DNA from: Candidatus Binatia bacterium | Lineage (GTDB): Bacteria > Desulfobacterota > Binatia > Bin18 | Direction: 5' to 3' | DNA: 64,000 nt | Assembly: GCA_022820725.1 (NCBI GenBank) | Contig: JAJEFA010000017.1 | Coordinates: forward strand, 62,001-126,000 | Shown here: piece by piece, positions 24,134-33,294 of the stretch | Layout of the letters: every line of letters begins with the position of its first letter | How positions within the stretch are numbered: position 1 is the first letter of the stretch | The notes under the pieces: model-generated | The model's input: the letters and a program-made list of their open reading frames with translations, nothing else | Databases searched by the model: none | What the model was told of the DNA's origin: nothing | Made by a program: the position numbers and the translations under genes

Positions 24134-25012
24134 ATGCAATACGGGATACATGTCAATAGTGGGGCGTCCGTGACCGACCCCGCCGTGCTGCGGGATATGG
24201 CCCAGCTCGCGGAAGAACTGGGCTGCGAGTCCATCCTGATTGGCGACCACATCCTGCCGCCGCAGAAGATTCAGACACCCTTTCCGGTGAAGATGGATAA
24301 TCCGCCGTGGCATGTATACCAGGAGCAGGATTGGCCGGACTGTTTCACTACCCTGGCCTTTCTGGCCGCTATCACGACGCAGGTGCGGTTGGGGGTGAGC
24401 GTGATTATTCTGCCCTATCGTCACCCCGCGGCCGTTACCAAGATGATCACCACGCTGGATCGTTTGTCGAGCGGACGTATCATCTGTGGGGTTGGTATCG
24501 GCTGGCTGAAGGACGAGTTTGCGTTTCTTGGGGTGCCGTTCGAGGATCGGGCGGCCTTGAGCGAGGACTGTCTCAGGCTGATGAAAACCTTGTGGACGGA
24601 CCCGCATCCGCGTCTCAGCACCGCCTACGGCAGAATTGAGGCTGATGTGAATTTCGGGCCACAGCCCGTGCAGCGGCCGCATCCGCCGATTTGGATCGGC
24701 GGCAATACCCTGCCCGCCCTGCGCCGCGTAGCGCGCTGGGGAGACGGCTGGCAGCCGGTTTTTCTCTCGCCCGAGACGATTCAACAGAAGACCGAGACCT
24801 TGCACGCCCTGATGCAAGAGGCCGGACGCGATGCCGCCCGGTTGGAGATTACGACTCTGGTCGGCTCGAACGTTTCCGTGGCCCAGGCGCAGGCCTACCA
24901 GGCGGCAGGAGTGCAGACCCTATATATGCTGACCACAACGGATCGGCCGGATGAACTCTTTGCGCAGATGAAACAGTTTGTGGCGACCATGCGAGCAGTC
25001 GGCAACGGCTAA
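24134..25012 (+). CDS. LLM-class F420/flavin-dependent oxidoreductase
   Basis: This encodes 292 residues from an ATG behind CAGGGGAGG. The bacterial-luciferase-like TIM barrel is seen in LAEELGCESILIGDHILPP, LAAITTQVRLGVSVIILPYRHPAAVTKMITTLDRLSSGRIICGVGIGWLKDEFAFLGVPF (the G-x-G-W-K/E-E-F segment of the TIGR03619 group), RPHPPIWIGGNTLPALRRVARWGDGWQP and a C-terminal alpha/beta unit. Members use F420H2 or FMNH2 for hydride transfer or monooxygenation. It is 12 bases upstream of an amidohydrolase and likely co-translated, so the pair may act on one substrate. Confidence 0.88.
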   Translation: MQYGIHVNSGASVTDPAVLRDMAQLAEELGCESILIGDHILPPQKIQTPFPVKMDNPPWHVYQEQDWPDCFTTLAFLAAITTQVRLGVSVIILPYRHPAAVTKMITTLDRLSSGRIICGVGIGWLKDEFAFLGVPFEDRAALSEDCLRLMKTLWTDPHPRLSTAYGRIEADVNFGPQPVQRPHPPIWIGGNTLPALRRVARWGDGWQPVFLSPETIQQKTETLHALMQEAGRDAARLEITTLVGSNVSVAQAQAYQAAGVQTLYMLTTTDRPDELFAQMKQFVATMRAVGNG

Positions 25013-25024
25013 AGGAGAGACGCT

Positions 25025-26155
25025 ATGACGCGTATTATTGATGCGGACAGTCACTTTATGGAACCGCTCGATCTGTGGGAACAGCATATCGATCCCCAGT
25101 ACCGCTCGCGCTGTTTGCGGTTTGAACAGGACCCAGAAAGCAAACGGTATGCGGTGGCGGTTGAAGATGTGCGGATTGATCACTCCGGGGATCTCAGCAT
25201 CGAGGAACTCATGGGCGTTGCCGTCGGCTATGGCCAAAAAGAATCGGGCCAGGGGCTCAAGTCCTTTGATTGGACTCAGGCGTTCAGTCATTCGCTTGAG
25301 GACATGGAGCAACGTATTCACTTCCTCGATGTCGAAGGGATAGAAGGCCAGTTTATCTACCCCACCCTGGGTCTGCTGTGGGAGGACCTGGTGGAAGACC
25401 CGGAACTCGCCGCGGCCCATTGCCGCGCCTATAACCGCTGGGCGGTTGAAACCTGCCAGGGGCGCCTGGATCGTCTCTATCCTCTGGGCCATATCTCGTT
25501 GCGCAACCCTGCCGCCGCGGTTGAGGAGATCAGGCAGTTGGCCAAAGCCGGCGTGCACGGGGTCTTTGTCGGTGCCCTGCCGATCGACGGCAAAAGCTTT
25601 GGCCATCCGGACTTTGATCCCGTCTGGGCAACGGCCCAAGAGTGCGACATTGCCGTCGGACTGCACCTGGTGGTCCATGCAAAATACATTGGCAACGAAT
25701 GGTATAGCGACCGCGATCCCGGCTTTATGTTTCTCAGCATGAACGTCATTCAAGACCCGCGCATGGCCCTCACCACCATGATCTACGATGGCGTGTTCGA
25801 GCGCTTCCCGCGCCTGCGGGTCGCCACGATTGAATCGGCCAGCGGCTGGGTGGCCGAATGGCTCGACCGGCTGGACTATCGATTCAGCTATATGGGCCAT
25901 ACCTGTCAGATGAAACGACCGGCCAGCGAATACTTTGCGCGGAACATCTGGATTTCCGCCGACCCGAGCGAACGGACCCTGCCGCATATGGTTGAGCTGG
26001 TCGGGGATGATAAGTTTTTTGTTGGCTCGGACTATCCCCACGCCGAAGGCTTTACCGAGCCGGTCAAGAAAACCCGCGAATCGCTGGCTCGTCTGCCCGA
26101 AGCCTCGGTCAACAAAATCCTGGGGGAGAATGCGGCCACCTTCTTTGGCCTGTAG
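25025..26155 (+). CDS. Amidohydrolase_2 family metal-dependent hydrolase/decarboxylase
   Basis: This encodes 376 residues from an ATG behind AAAGGAGAG. The N-terminus TRIIDADSHFMEPLDLWEQHI carries the D-x-D-x-H metal-binding motif of the ACMSD-like amidohydrolase_2 group. Further ligands are in VGLHLVVHAKY and near the C-terminus in FFVGSDYPHAEG, where the Asp is catalytic; Glu in TIESASGWVAEW is also conserved. These enzymes act as hydrolases or non-oxidative decarboxylases on aromatic or dicarboxylic intermediates in catabolism. It lies between an LLM oxidoreductase and an E1-like gene. Paralogs are at 42383 and 57590. Confidence 0.88.
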   Translation: MTRIIDADSHFMEPLDLWEQHIDPQYRSRCLRFEQDPESKRYAVAVEDVRIDHSGDLSIEELMGVAVGYGQKESGQGLKSFDWTQAFSHSLEDMEQRIHFLDVEGIEGQFIYPTLGLLWEDLVEDPELAAAHCRAYNRWAVETCQGRLDRLYPLGHISLRNPAAAVEEIRQLAKAGVHGVFVGALPIDGKSFGHPDFDPVWATAQECDIAVGLHLVVHAKYIGNEWYSDRDPGFMFLSMNVIQDPRMALTTMIYDGVFERFPRLRVATIESASGWVAEWLDRLDYRFSYMGHTCQMKRPASEYFARNIWISADPSERTLPHMVELVGDDKFFVGSDYPHAEGFTEPVKKTRESLARLPEASVNKILGENAATFFGL

Positions 26156-26203
26156 TCCATACCAGCCTGATTTCAGCCAGTGCAGTGTGATGAGGCCAGC
26201 CGC

Positions 26204-28672
26204 ATGAAACAGCCCGCCTTAGCCGATACGCCGTCTTCCGACCGCGTCCGCCGGTGGGACCTGTATGACCTGGATATGCTTGAACGTATTCAGCGGCGGG
26301 TGCTGTGGCTCTCAACCTATATTGTGCATTATGCGAACTTTGTGCGTCCCAACCCGGACGGCCTCAAAGTGGGCGGGCACGAGGCCAGTTCTGCCTCGGT
26401 GGTGACATTGCTGACCGCGCTGTACTTTTATTTTCTGCGGCCGGGTGACCGCGTGTCCATCAAGCCGCACGCCTCCCCGGTGTTTCATGCGATTCAGTTT
26501 TTACGCGGCGTGCTGCCTCAAGAGAAGCTCAAGGCCTTCCGCCAGTACGGCGGCCTGCAAGCCTACCCGTCCCGCACCAAAGACCCGGACCAGGTCGATT
26601 TTTCAACCGGCTCGGTCGGCCTTGGCGCAGTGACACCGCTCTTTGGCGCCCTGGTCCGTGACTACCTGGAGGACCATGCTGATGGAGCGGACCGGGAAGC
26701 CGCTCCACCCCCGGACGGGCCGTCCTCGGGCTGGCATATTGCCTTGGTCGGCGATGCCGAGCTGGACGAGGGCAATATCTGGGAGGCGCTGGGTGAAGCC
26801 TATACCCAGCGAATGTCGCGGGTGCTGTGGATCGTGGACCTGAACCGCCAGAGCCTCGACCGCGTCGTCCCGGACGGACGCGCCCAGCAGTTGCGGGAAA
26901 TGTTTGCCGCCAACGGCTGGCATATCATCGATCTCAAATACGGCCATCAGCTCGAAGACGTCTTTCGTAAACCCTACGGGCTCAAGCTCAGAGCCCGGAT
27001 CGATGAGATGAGCAACGAGGAGTACCAGAGCCTGCTGCTCCAGGACGGCGTCACCATCCGTGATCGTTTTGTTCAGTCCAATGGGAAAAAAGACGCGGCC
27101 ATGGCCGAGCTGCTGGCCGCTTATGAGCCGGATGAGGTGAAAGAGCTGCTGGCCAATCTCGGCGGGCACGACCTGGAGCGGGTGCTCGAAGCCTTTGCCG
27201 GGGCGTTCGCCATCGAGACCCAACCGATTGTGATTTTTGCCTATACGATCAAGGGCTGGAGCCTGCCGCTGGCCGGTAATCCCGCCAACCATGCGCGGCT
27301 GCTCAAGCCTGGGGAGATCGAAGATGTCCGCCAGCGGCTGGGCGTGGCCGAGGGCGAGGAGTTTGCCGCCTTTCCCCCGGATAGTGAAGAGGCGCGCTAT
27401 ATCAGCACGCTGCTGGAAGAGGGGGAGGAGTCGGCCGAGGAATCCCGGCGTTCTGCTCCGGTCGCAAGGGCCGTCGGAACGGCCATCGAGATTCCGGCCG
27501 GCCTGGGCGGAACCTATCATGGCGTCCTGTCGACGCAGGCCATACTGGGCCGTATTTTTCTGGCCCTCAGTCGTCAGCCCGAGATTGCGCCCCATCTGGT
27601 GACGATTTCGCCCGATGTCGCCATGTCAACCAATCTGGGCGGCTGGATTCACAAGGTCGGGGTGTACTCGCGTCGTCAGATGAAGAATTATTTCGGGGAG
27701 TCGGATATCTCTCTGCTGATCGACTGGCGCGAGAACCCGACCGGCAAACACATCGAACTCGGCATCTCCGAGACTAATCTGTTTCTGGCCCTGGGTGCTT
27801 TTGGCCTGGCTGACGAGCTGTATGGGCAGTCCCTGCTCCCGATTGGCACGGTCTACGATCCGTTTGTGTGCCGGGCGCTCGACGCCTTCATTTACGCGGC
27901 CTACTCGCAGGCCAGATTCATTGTTATCGGCACTCCCTCGGGGATCAGCCTCAGCCCCGAAGGCGGGGCGCACCAGTCGCTCATTACGCCGGGCATCGGG
28001 GTCCAACTGCCCGGTGTTACGTATTACGAACCGGCCTATGCGCTTGAGTTGGAATGGATCCTCCTGGCCGCGCTGGCCGAACTCCAGGACCGGGACACCG
28101 GCAAGAGCGCCTATTTACGGCTCTCGACCAAGCCGCTGGATCAGGCCGTCTTCAATATGGCGCTGGAACGAGACGGGGAAGAAGACCTGCGGCAGCAGGT
28201 GCTTCAGGGGGGCTATCGGCTGCTGGATTGGCAGTCCGAGGAAGCCTACCAACCCGGTGTGAACGTTGTCCACGTGTTTGTGACGGGCGCCATGCTGCCG
28301 GAAGCGGTCGAGGCCGCCCAACAACTCAGACAGCACGAGATTTTTGCCAACGTGTTCAACGTGACCAGCGCGGATGTGCTGTTCCACGACTATATGGCGA
28401 CCCAGCAGCAGAACATGCAGGGCCAACGATACGAAAGCTGGGTGGAAGCCCTGGTGCCGGCCGCCGAGCGGAGCGCTCCGGTTGTGACCCTCCACGACGC
28501 GCACCCGCATACCCTGTCGTTTATCGGCGGGGCGCTGGCAACGCGGATGACCTGTCTCGGGGTGACTGAGTTCGGACAGTCCGGCACCCAGGCCGACCTG
28601 TACCGGCGCTACGGGATTGCGCCCGAGAATATTGTCGCGGCGGCCCGCTGGATCGTGGGGCAGCAAGAATAG
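26204..28672 (+). CDS. Pyruvate-dehydrogenase E1 (AceE)/transketolase-like ThDP enzyme
   Basis: This encodes 822 residues from ATG 26204. It has the full ThDP-enzyme layout: VGGHEASSASVVTLLTALYFYFL near residue 55, the ThDP/magnesium motif GDAELDEGNIWEALGEAYTQRMSRVLWIVDLNRQSLDRV near 180, a pyrimidine-binding domain around 430-560 (VTISPDVAMSTNLGGW, HIELGISETNLFLALGAFGLADE), and the transketolase C-terminal domain (NVFNVTSADVLFHDYM). It resembles homodimeric AceE but is ~65 residues shorter and has no neighbouring E2 or E3. It may therefore act as an independent ketoacid decarboxylase or ketolase at the end of the pathway encoded nearby. The gap to the amidohydrolase is 48 bases. Confidence 0.82.
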   Translation: MKQPALADTPSSDRVRRWDLYDLDMLERIQRRVLWLSTYIVHYANFVRPNPDGLKVGGHEASSASVVTLLTALYFYFLRPGDRVSIKPHASPVFHAIQFLRGVLPQEKLKAFRQYGGLQAYPSRTKDPDQVDFSTGSVGLGAVTPLFGALVRDYLEDHADGADREAAPPPDGPSSGWHIALVGDAELDEGNIWEALGEAYTQRMSRVLWIVDLNRQSLDRVVPDGRAQQLREMFAANGWHIIDLKYGHQLEDVFRKPYGLKLRARIDEMSNEEYQSLLLQDGVTIRDRFVQSNGKKDAAMAELLAAYEPDEVKELLANLGGHDLERVLEAFAGAFAIETQPIVIFAYTIKGWSLPLAGNPANHARLLKPGEIEDVRQRLGVAEGEEFAAFPPDSEEARYISTLLEEGEESAEESRRSAPVARAVGTAIEIPAGLGGTYHGVLSTQAILGRIFLALSRQPEIAPHLVTISPDVAMSTNLGGWIHKVGVYSRRQMKNYFGESDISLLIDWRENPTGKHIELGISETNLFLALGAFGLADELYGQSLLPIGTVYDPFVCRALDAFIYAAYSQARFIVIGTPSGISLSPEGGAHQSLITPGIGVQLPGVTYYEPAYALELEWILLAALAELQDRDTGKSAYLRLSTKPLDQAVFNMALERDGEEDLRQQVLQGGYRLLDWQSEEAYQPGVNVVHVFVTGAMLPEAVEAAQQLRQHEIFANVFNVTSADVLFHDYMATQQQNMQGQRYESWVEALVPAAERSAPVVTLHDAHPHTLSFIGGALATRMTCLGVTEFGQSGTQADLYRRYGIAPENIVAAARWIVGQQE

Positions 28673-28838
28673 CTGATTTTCCTCTTCCTCGTCCCGGAAG
28701 CACGTTCGTGCTGGAACGGGAAGAAAGTTCACGGAATTTTGTGATTCGTGAGGTGTGGTAGGCAGATCGGGTCGATTTCTGACAGACATTTGATATGCAG
28801 GATCAACAATACGTTATCAGCGGAAAGAGGGCATTTTC

Positions 28839-29048
28839 ATGAAACGCCAATTCTCGCTTGAATATTGGATAGATGATGGCTGGTATATCGGAAGACTGAA
28901 AGAAATTCCCGGGATTTTCAGCCAAGGGGAGACGCTCGAAGAGTTGGAAAAGAATATACGGGATGCCTATACAATGGTGATGGAAGAGGAAGTCCCGTCT
29001 CAACACTCGGGAGCACAAACGAAAGATATTTCTGTGGATGTCGTGTGA
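28839..29048 (+). CDS. hicB: HicB-like antitoxin
   Basis: This encodes 69 residues with the HicB partial RNase-H-like fold: FSLEYWIDDGWYIGRLKEIPGIFSQGETLEELEKNIRDAYTMVMEEE. It lacks the C-terminal DNA-binding domain of longer HicB proteins. Its stop overlaps the GTG start of the HicA gene by four bases, a translationally coupled pair. The antitoxin comes first, the reverse of the usual hicAB order but common for this short form. Confidence 0.88.
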   Translation: MKRQFSLEYWIDDGWYIGRLKEIPGIFSQGETLEELEKNIRDAYTMVMEEEVPSQHSGAQTKDISVDVV

Positions 29049-29227
29049 AGAGAGGACATTTTATTCGGGAATTAGTTGACGCGGGTTGCTACCTCAAACG
29101 TCATGGGAAGCGGCATGATATTTATGAAAATCCGAAAACTGGCAAACGCGCTCCCATCCCAAGACACTCAGAAATAAAGGAGAGTCTCTGCTCCCTGATT
29201 CGGAAGCAGCTAGGATTAAGGCCTTGA
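29045..29227 (+). CDS. hicA: HicA-like mRNA interferase toxin
   Basis: This encodes 60 residues from a GTG overlapping hicB. It has the double-stranded-RNA-binding-like HicA fold and catalytic His: REL-DAGCYLKRHGKRHDIYENPKTGKRAPIPRHSEIKESLCSLIRKQLGL. The His in GKRHDIYENP is the expected active residue. It cleaves RNA when HicB is lost. The length is usual for the family. Confidence 0.9.
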   Translation: MKRGHFIRELVDAGCYLKRHGKRHDIYENPKTGKRAPIPRHSEIKESLCSLIRKQLGLRP

Positions 29228-29263
29228 CTCTCAACTCTCTTGTCCTCGGAGCAAAGACAACCT

Positions 29264-29842
29264 ATGCGTATCGGTCTCGTCACGGACACCCACCTGCCGA
29301 GTACAATCCGTGATCTCTGGGACGAAGTCAGAGTCGCTTTTACGGGCGCGGACCTTATTCTCCACGCCGGGGATATCGTCTCCCCGCGCGTGCTGGACTG
29401 GTTGGAAGCAATCGCGCCGACGCTGGCGGCCCGGGGCAATAATGACAGCGGCTGGGACGACCCGCGAGTGGAAGACGTACAGCGCCTGCACCTCGAAGGC
29501 TGGCGTATCGCCATGGTCCACGACATGGAGCCTGAAGAGCGGCCGATTACCGACTTAACCCAACAGTATCTGCGCGGTGAGCCAGCCGACATTATCATCA
29601 CCGGGCATACCCACTTTGAGCGCCTGGAGTATCGAGAGGGAGTCCTCCAGATCAATTCGGGCAGCGCCACCCATCCTCATCTGTGGTCCACCCGGCTCGG
29701 AACGGTTGGCATGCTTGATATCGTGCCCGGAAGTATCACCGCCCGGATTCTCCGGCTGGGTGAGAGCCCGGAGCTGAAGAATCCGGGCCGGGAATTATTC
29801 TTTGACCTGGAAGCCTGTCAGCAGAGTCCGACCGCTTCGTAG
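29264..29842 (+). CDS. YfcE/MJ0936-type metallophosphoesterase
   Basis: This encodes 192 residues from ATG 29264 with GGAG about 12 bases upstream. The two-metal site is clear: GLVTDTHLP (DTH; family D-x-H), LILHAGDIVS (GD), ARGNNDS (GNND), AMVHDM (H) and IITGHTHFERLEYREGVLQINSGSATHP (GHTH). Such cytosolic phosphodiesterases often hydrolyse nucleotide or lipid phosphodiesters in vitro; the cellular substrate is unknown. It converges on the DyP peroxidase, ending four bases from it. Confidence 0.9.
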   Translation: MRIGLVTDTHLPSTIRDLWDEVRVAFTGADLILHAGDIVSPRVLDWLEAIAPTLAARGNNDSGWDDPRVEDVQRLHLEGWRIAMVHDMEPEERPITDLTQQYLRGEPADIIITGHTHFERLEYREGVLQINSGSATHPHLWSTRLGTVGMLDIVPGSITARILRLGESPELKNPGRELFFDLEACQQSPTAS

Positions 29843-29845
29843 GCC

Positions 29846-30778
29846 CTATCCCCCCAGCGCCCGCAACATTTCGAGCGACGGAGCAAAGAAATGTGCGCCT
29901 GACACGGCCTGGGTGTAGTCCATGAGATGGTCGTGCAGACCGTCACCGCTGGCTCCCAGCATGCACCGCAGCATCTTGTCGGTAATATCGAGATCTTTGG
30001 TATAGGCAATGAAGAACAGGCCCGCCTCCGAGGTCGTCCCATAGGGGAAACTGTGGCGCAGGATTTCCAGCTCTTCACCGTTTTCCTCTATGACCACCCG
30101 GCTGATATGGGCGGTCGGGGGTTTGACCGCGTCGGATAGCTCCTCGCTGTCCGCCTTGTGCCGACCGACGGCTCCTTCCTGCTCGTCCTGTGGGGTGGCG
30201 TTCCACTTGGGGAAATTATGCACATAGCGCTGGGTGAAGACGTAACTGCCACCGGCAAAGTCGGGGTCTTCGTCTCCAATCAGGGCCACCTCTGCCCGCT
30301 CCTCATCGCCGCTGGGGTTTTCCGTGCCGTCAATAAATCCGGTCAGATCGCGTGAGTCCAGATAGCGAAAGCCGTGGACCTCGTCCAGCACGTCTATCGC
30401 TTCCCCGAGCTGACCCCGAATCTGCTTGGCCAGCTCGAAATTGAGGTCCAGCCGTTTCGAGATGAGGTGAAACAGGATATCGCCGCCTGTGCTCGGCGCA
30501 CTCTTGCCGGGCAGGTCAATGGCGGTGAAGGGCCGCAGCCCCTTGGGGCGACGGTTTGGGGAGAGTACATTCCAAAAGCCCGAGCCGAAACTGACTGTAC
30601 ACACCAGGGCGGCCTCCGGGTCGTGCCGGCCAACCGCCGTTACCAGTTCGGGAATACCCGCGACCAGCCGGGCGACCGTTTCGCGGGTAGTAGTTGGATT
30701 GTTGACCTTGGTGACCAGAAAGAGGGCATGTTGATTCGGTTCCGGAATAATGCCTGCCTGCGGAGTCTGTGCTGCCAT
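29846..30778 (-). CDS. DyP-type heme peroxidase (YfeX-like)
   Basis: This encodes 310 residues from ATG 30778 behind CAGGAGGGAAAA; the frame continues upstream but without a ribosome-binding site. Hallmarks are DLTGFIDGTENP (GxxDG, distal Asp), AHISRVVIEENGEELEILRHSFPYG (proximal His and distal Arg) and TLFFIAYTKDL-like heme-pocket strand GLFFIAYTKDLDI. There is no signal peptide, and the C-terminus lacks an encapsulin targeting tail. It oxidises dyes or phenolic compounds with peroxide. A second, different DyP is at 48618. Confidence 0.9.
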   Translation of the reverse strand: MAAQTPQAGIIPEPNQHALFLVTKVNNPTTTRETVARLVAGIPELVTAVGRHDPEAALVCTVSFGSGFWNVLSPNRRPKGLRPFTAIDLPGKSAPSTGGDILFHLISKRLDLNFELAKQIRGQLGEAIDVLDEVHGFRYLDSRDLTGFIDGTENPSGDEERAEVALIGDEDPDFAGGSYVFTQRYVHNFPKWNATPQDEQEGAVGRHKADSEELSDAVKPPTAHISRVVIEENGEELEILRHSFPYGTTSEAGLFFIAYTKDLDITDKMLRCMLGASGDGLHDHLMDYTQAVSGAHFFAPSLEMLRALGG

Positions 30779-30893
30779 TTTTCCCTCCTGACGTGAGCTG
30801 GATTGCGCCTCCGGTACCCTTTCACTGTAATTGAGGGCGTGAGTCCATACCAGCCAGTTGTAGCTCGGAACAAAAAAACGCTTGTTCTGCGCT

Positions 30894-31472
30894 CTAACCC
30901 AACTCGTCGAGGGTGAGACGAAAACTCGGGACAAAGGTCTCCAGAAAATAGCGCACCTCCGGCAGGTCAATCCGCTCGACCGTCTCCTTGAGCGTTTGTT
31001 CGGCCTGGGAAAACTCATGATTGCCCGCGCTGACCTCTTCCAGGCATTTGAGATAGGCGCACAACTTGTCCGCGGCTTTTACCAGTTCGTGGTGGTCGCG
31101 GTCAGCGTCAGTTGGCTTAAAGAACGGCTGATAGTCGTCTTTGAGCTCTTCGGGCAGCATGCCGAACAGCTTGTGCACCGCGGTCTGCTCAATGGTCTGA
31201 TAGGCGGTCTTGATCTCGGGATTAAAATACTTGACGGGTGTGGGCAGGTCGCCGATCAAGACCTCACCAACATCGTGGTAGAGGGCCAGGGTTGCGGCCC
31301 GCTCCGGGTTCACCGCGCCGGAGAAGAGACGGTTCCGAATAACGGCCAATATATGGGTCACCAGCGCGACTTGCAGGCTGTGTTCCTGGACGTTTTCCGG
31401 ATAGGTGCTGTGCATCAAACTCCAGCGCCGAATAAATTTCATCCGGGAAAGATAGGCAAATAAATGGCTCAT
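30894..31472 (-). CDS. HD-domain 5'-deoxynucleotidase (YfbR-like)
   Basis: This encodes 192 residues. The HD metal site is HSLQVALVTHILAV...ALYHDVGEVLIGDLPTPVKYFNPEIK, with His, His-Asp and a later Asp (LVKAADKLCAYLKCLEEV). The pattern and length match E. coli YfbR, which dephosphorylates deoxynucleoside 5'-monophosphates. It is 115 bases upstream of the DyP gene on the same strand. Confidence 0.88.
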   Translation of the reverse strand: MSHLFAYLSRMKFIRRWSLMHSTYPENVQEHSLQVALVTHILAVIRNRLFSGAVNPERAATLALYHDVGEVLIGDLPTPVKYFNPEIKTAYQTIEQTAVHKLFGMLPEELKDDYQPFFKPTDADRDHHELVKAADKLCAYLKCLEEVSAGNHEFSQAEQTLKETVERIDLPEVRYFLETFVPSFRLTLDELG

Positions 31473-31517
31473 ATGAGACTCCGTATACGTTCCGCTCTAG
31501 TCAAAGGTGAGATTGTG

Positions 31518-32741
31518 TCAGGTTGGGATTACCCCCCATACGCGGAAGAATTGAAAGACCCCCAAGCCCGTCACGACAAGCACAACCGCGCTGCCCGCCA
31601 TATTGGCCAGTATGCCGTTTGTATACGAACCCAGAAGGTTCTGCTGATTCATGACAAACAGGAGACAACCGGCAAGCAGGGGCAGTAGGCAGGCATTAAC
31701 TGCCTGGGCCAGCAGGATAGCCACCAGCGGTTGCTGCCCAAAAAAAGCGAGCCCTGTCCCAATCAGGACAATCGCACTCCACACCAGTCGGACCTTGCCT
31801 GTATCGAAGTCTACGGACCAACCCAGCACCCCTGCCGTGGCATAGGCGGCGGCCAGTGGGGCGGTGATGGCACTGGTCAGTCCGGCGGCAAACAGACCAG
31901 TCGCAAAAAGGAGACGCGCGTGTGGGCCGACGAGGGGCTCAAGCTGTTTGGCTATGGAGGTCGCATTTTCCAAGGCTATGCCTTGGCGAAAAAAAGCCGC
32001 GGCCGCGGTTGCGACCAGGGCCAGGGTGAGGACCCCACCCAGACTGATCGAGAGAAACGTATCGCGGCGAGCCTCGCGCAGGGCTTGGGAAGCGAACAGC
32101 GTCGCAGGCCACTTGGCCTGGACCGCGCTGGCGTGCAGAAACAAATTGTAGGGAACGACCGTGGTGCCGATCAGCGCCATCACAGTCACAAATGACCCGG
32201 TCGGGAGGGTCGGGCTGAAGAAGCCGGCCCAGATGTCCGAGAGTGATGGCTGGACGAGCAGGGCCGTCAGCAGAAAGACCCCGCTCATGAGCAGAACCAG
32301 AAAAACCAGCACGCGCTCAATGGCCGCATACGTCCCGGACCACAGCAGCACAAACGCCAGGCCGCCAACAGCCAGGGTCCAGGATGAGGTCGAAAGCCCG
32401 GAGACCTCGGCCAGGGCCACCGCCGCGCCAAGAATATTGCCCATCTCAAAGGCAGCGTTGCCGCCGCCAATGCCGACGACCACCAGGGACAGGAGCAGGA
32501 GACGGAAGAACGGGGTTCGAATAGCCGTCCGGAGTGCTTCGCCGAATCCGCTGCGCGCAATAATACCGAGTCGGGCCGCCATTTCTTGCAGGACGAGGGT
32601 GGCAACAACGGAAAACCCGACCGCCCACACCAGGGCGAACCCAAACTGCGCCCCTGCGACACTGGCGGTCGTAACCGTTCCGGGGCCGATAAAAGCGGCA
32701 GCAACGAGCAACCCAGGACCAAAGGGTCTCCTCCGCTTCAT
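31518..32741 (-). CDS. Nramp-family divalent metal transporter, non-canonical metal site
   Basis: This encodes 407 residues with about 11 hydrophobic segments. The fold is Nramp: AAFIGPGTVTTASVAGAQFGFALVWAV in helix 1, LQEMAARLGII, GIGGGNAAFEMGNILGAAVAL and, in helix 6, VMALIGTTVVPYNLFLHASAVQAKW. The canonical helix-1 DPGN reads GPGT and the helix-6 metal-binding Met-Pro-His is replaced by VVPYN, so the Asp, Asn and Met ligands of manganese/iron transporters are missing. It may carry another ion, as in Nramp-related magnesium or aluminium carriers. It is upstream of the HD gene on the same strand. Confidence 0.8.
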   Translation of the reverse strand: MKRRRPFGPGLLVAAAFIGPGTVTTASVAGAQFGFALVWAVGFSVVATLVLQEMAARLGIIARSGFGEALRTAIRTPFFRLLLLSLVVVGIGGGNAAFEMGNILGAAVALAEVSGLSTSSWTLAVGGLAFVLLWSGTYAAIERVLVFLVLLMSGVFLLTALLVQPSLSDIWAGFFSPTLPTGSFVTVMALIGTTVVPYNLFLHASAVQAKWPATLFASQALREARRDTFLSISLGGVLTLALVATAAAAFFRQGIALENATSIAKQLEPLVGPHARLLFATGLFAAGLTSAITAPLAAAYATAGVLGWSVDFDTGKVRLVWSAIVLIGTGLAFFGQQPLVAILLAQAVNACLLPLLAGCLLFVMNQQNLLGSYTNGILANMAGSAVVLVVTGLGVFQFFRVWGVIPT

Positions 32742-32783
32742 ACCTGAGTTTATAGCACGTTTATTTGGTGTAAGCTGAGATCA

Positions 32784-33170
32784 GTGAGAGCGAATATTCT
32801 CTTTATGGCGCTGTTTGTGTCCGGCTGCTGGGTCTCCTATGGCATGCCGATGTATTTGTCGGGGGTCCTCTTAAGCCCTGAGGAAGGAATCGGTGATTAC
32901 CCACGGAGGCTACGCGTTCGTATTGATGCGCAATACTGGACGATGAATATCCGCAGTGCAGACCGGCTGGATAATGGTAAACGGGCGTGGTCCGTTCTCG
33001 AGTCGATACGAAAATCTGTTGTGCTCACTGGTACACCGGAATTACTCGCCTCTCTCAAAAGTGCTGATATGCGTGGTCGTCCCCTCCGGCTTGAAGGACG
33101 GTTGTACGAACGCCAGCGCGTGTTCGTGCTTGATCGTTTTACTGCTACGCCCACGCGGCTCCTGCGATAA
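32784..33170 (+). CDS. Small putative lipoprotein, unknown function
   Basis: This encodes 128 residues from a GTG with a weak ribosome-binding site. The N-terminus reads RANILFMALFVSGCW, a lipobox (VSGC) at Cys15, so the protein is likely lipidated and envelope-anchored. The rest has alternating strands (RRLRVRIDAQYWTMNIRS, RSVVLTGTPELL-like segment, GRPLRLEGRLYERQRVFVLDRF) resembling a small OB- or beta-sandwich domain. I recognise no family. It is divergent from the Nramp gene. Confidence 0.6.
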   Translation: MRANILFMALFVSGCWVSYGMPMYLSGVLLSPEEGIGDYPRRLRVRIDAQYWTMNIRSADRLDNGKRAWSVLESIRKSVVLTGTPELLASLKSADMRGRPLRLEGRLYERQRVFVLDRFTATPTRLLR

Positions 33171-33294
33171 CGGCAACGCTTCATCTCCTTGAGGCGTCGT
33201 CCCTTTCTCCAGTAGGAGGAAGGCAGGGGAGTGGTCGCAGGTCGGCTGGGCTGACGTAAGTCGACACGGCCGCTACACATCAAGCTGCATTGCG

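Noticed and set aside
29846..30778. DyP peroxidase as encapsulin cargo
   Set aside because: No C-terminal targeting peptide is seen and no encapsulin shell gene is in the window.
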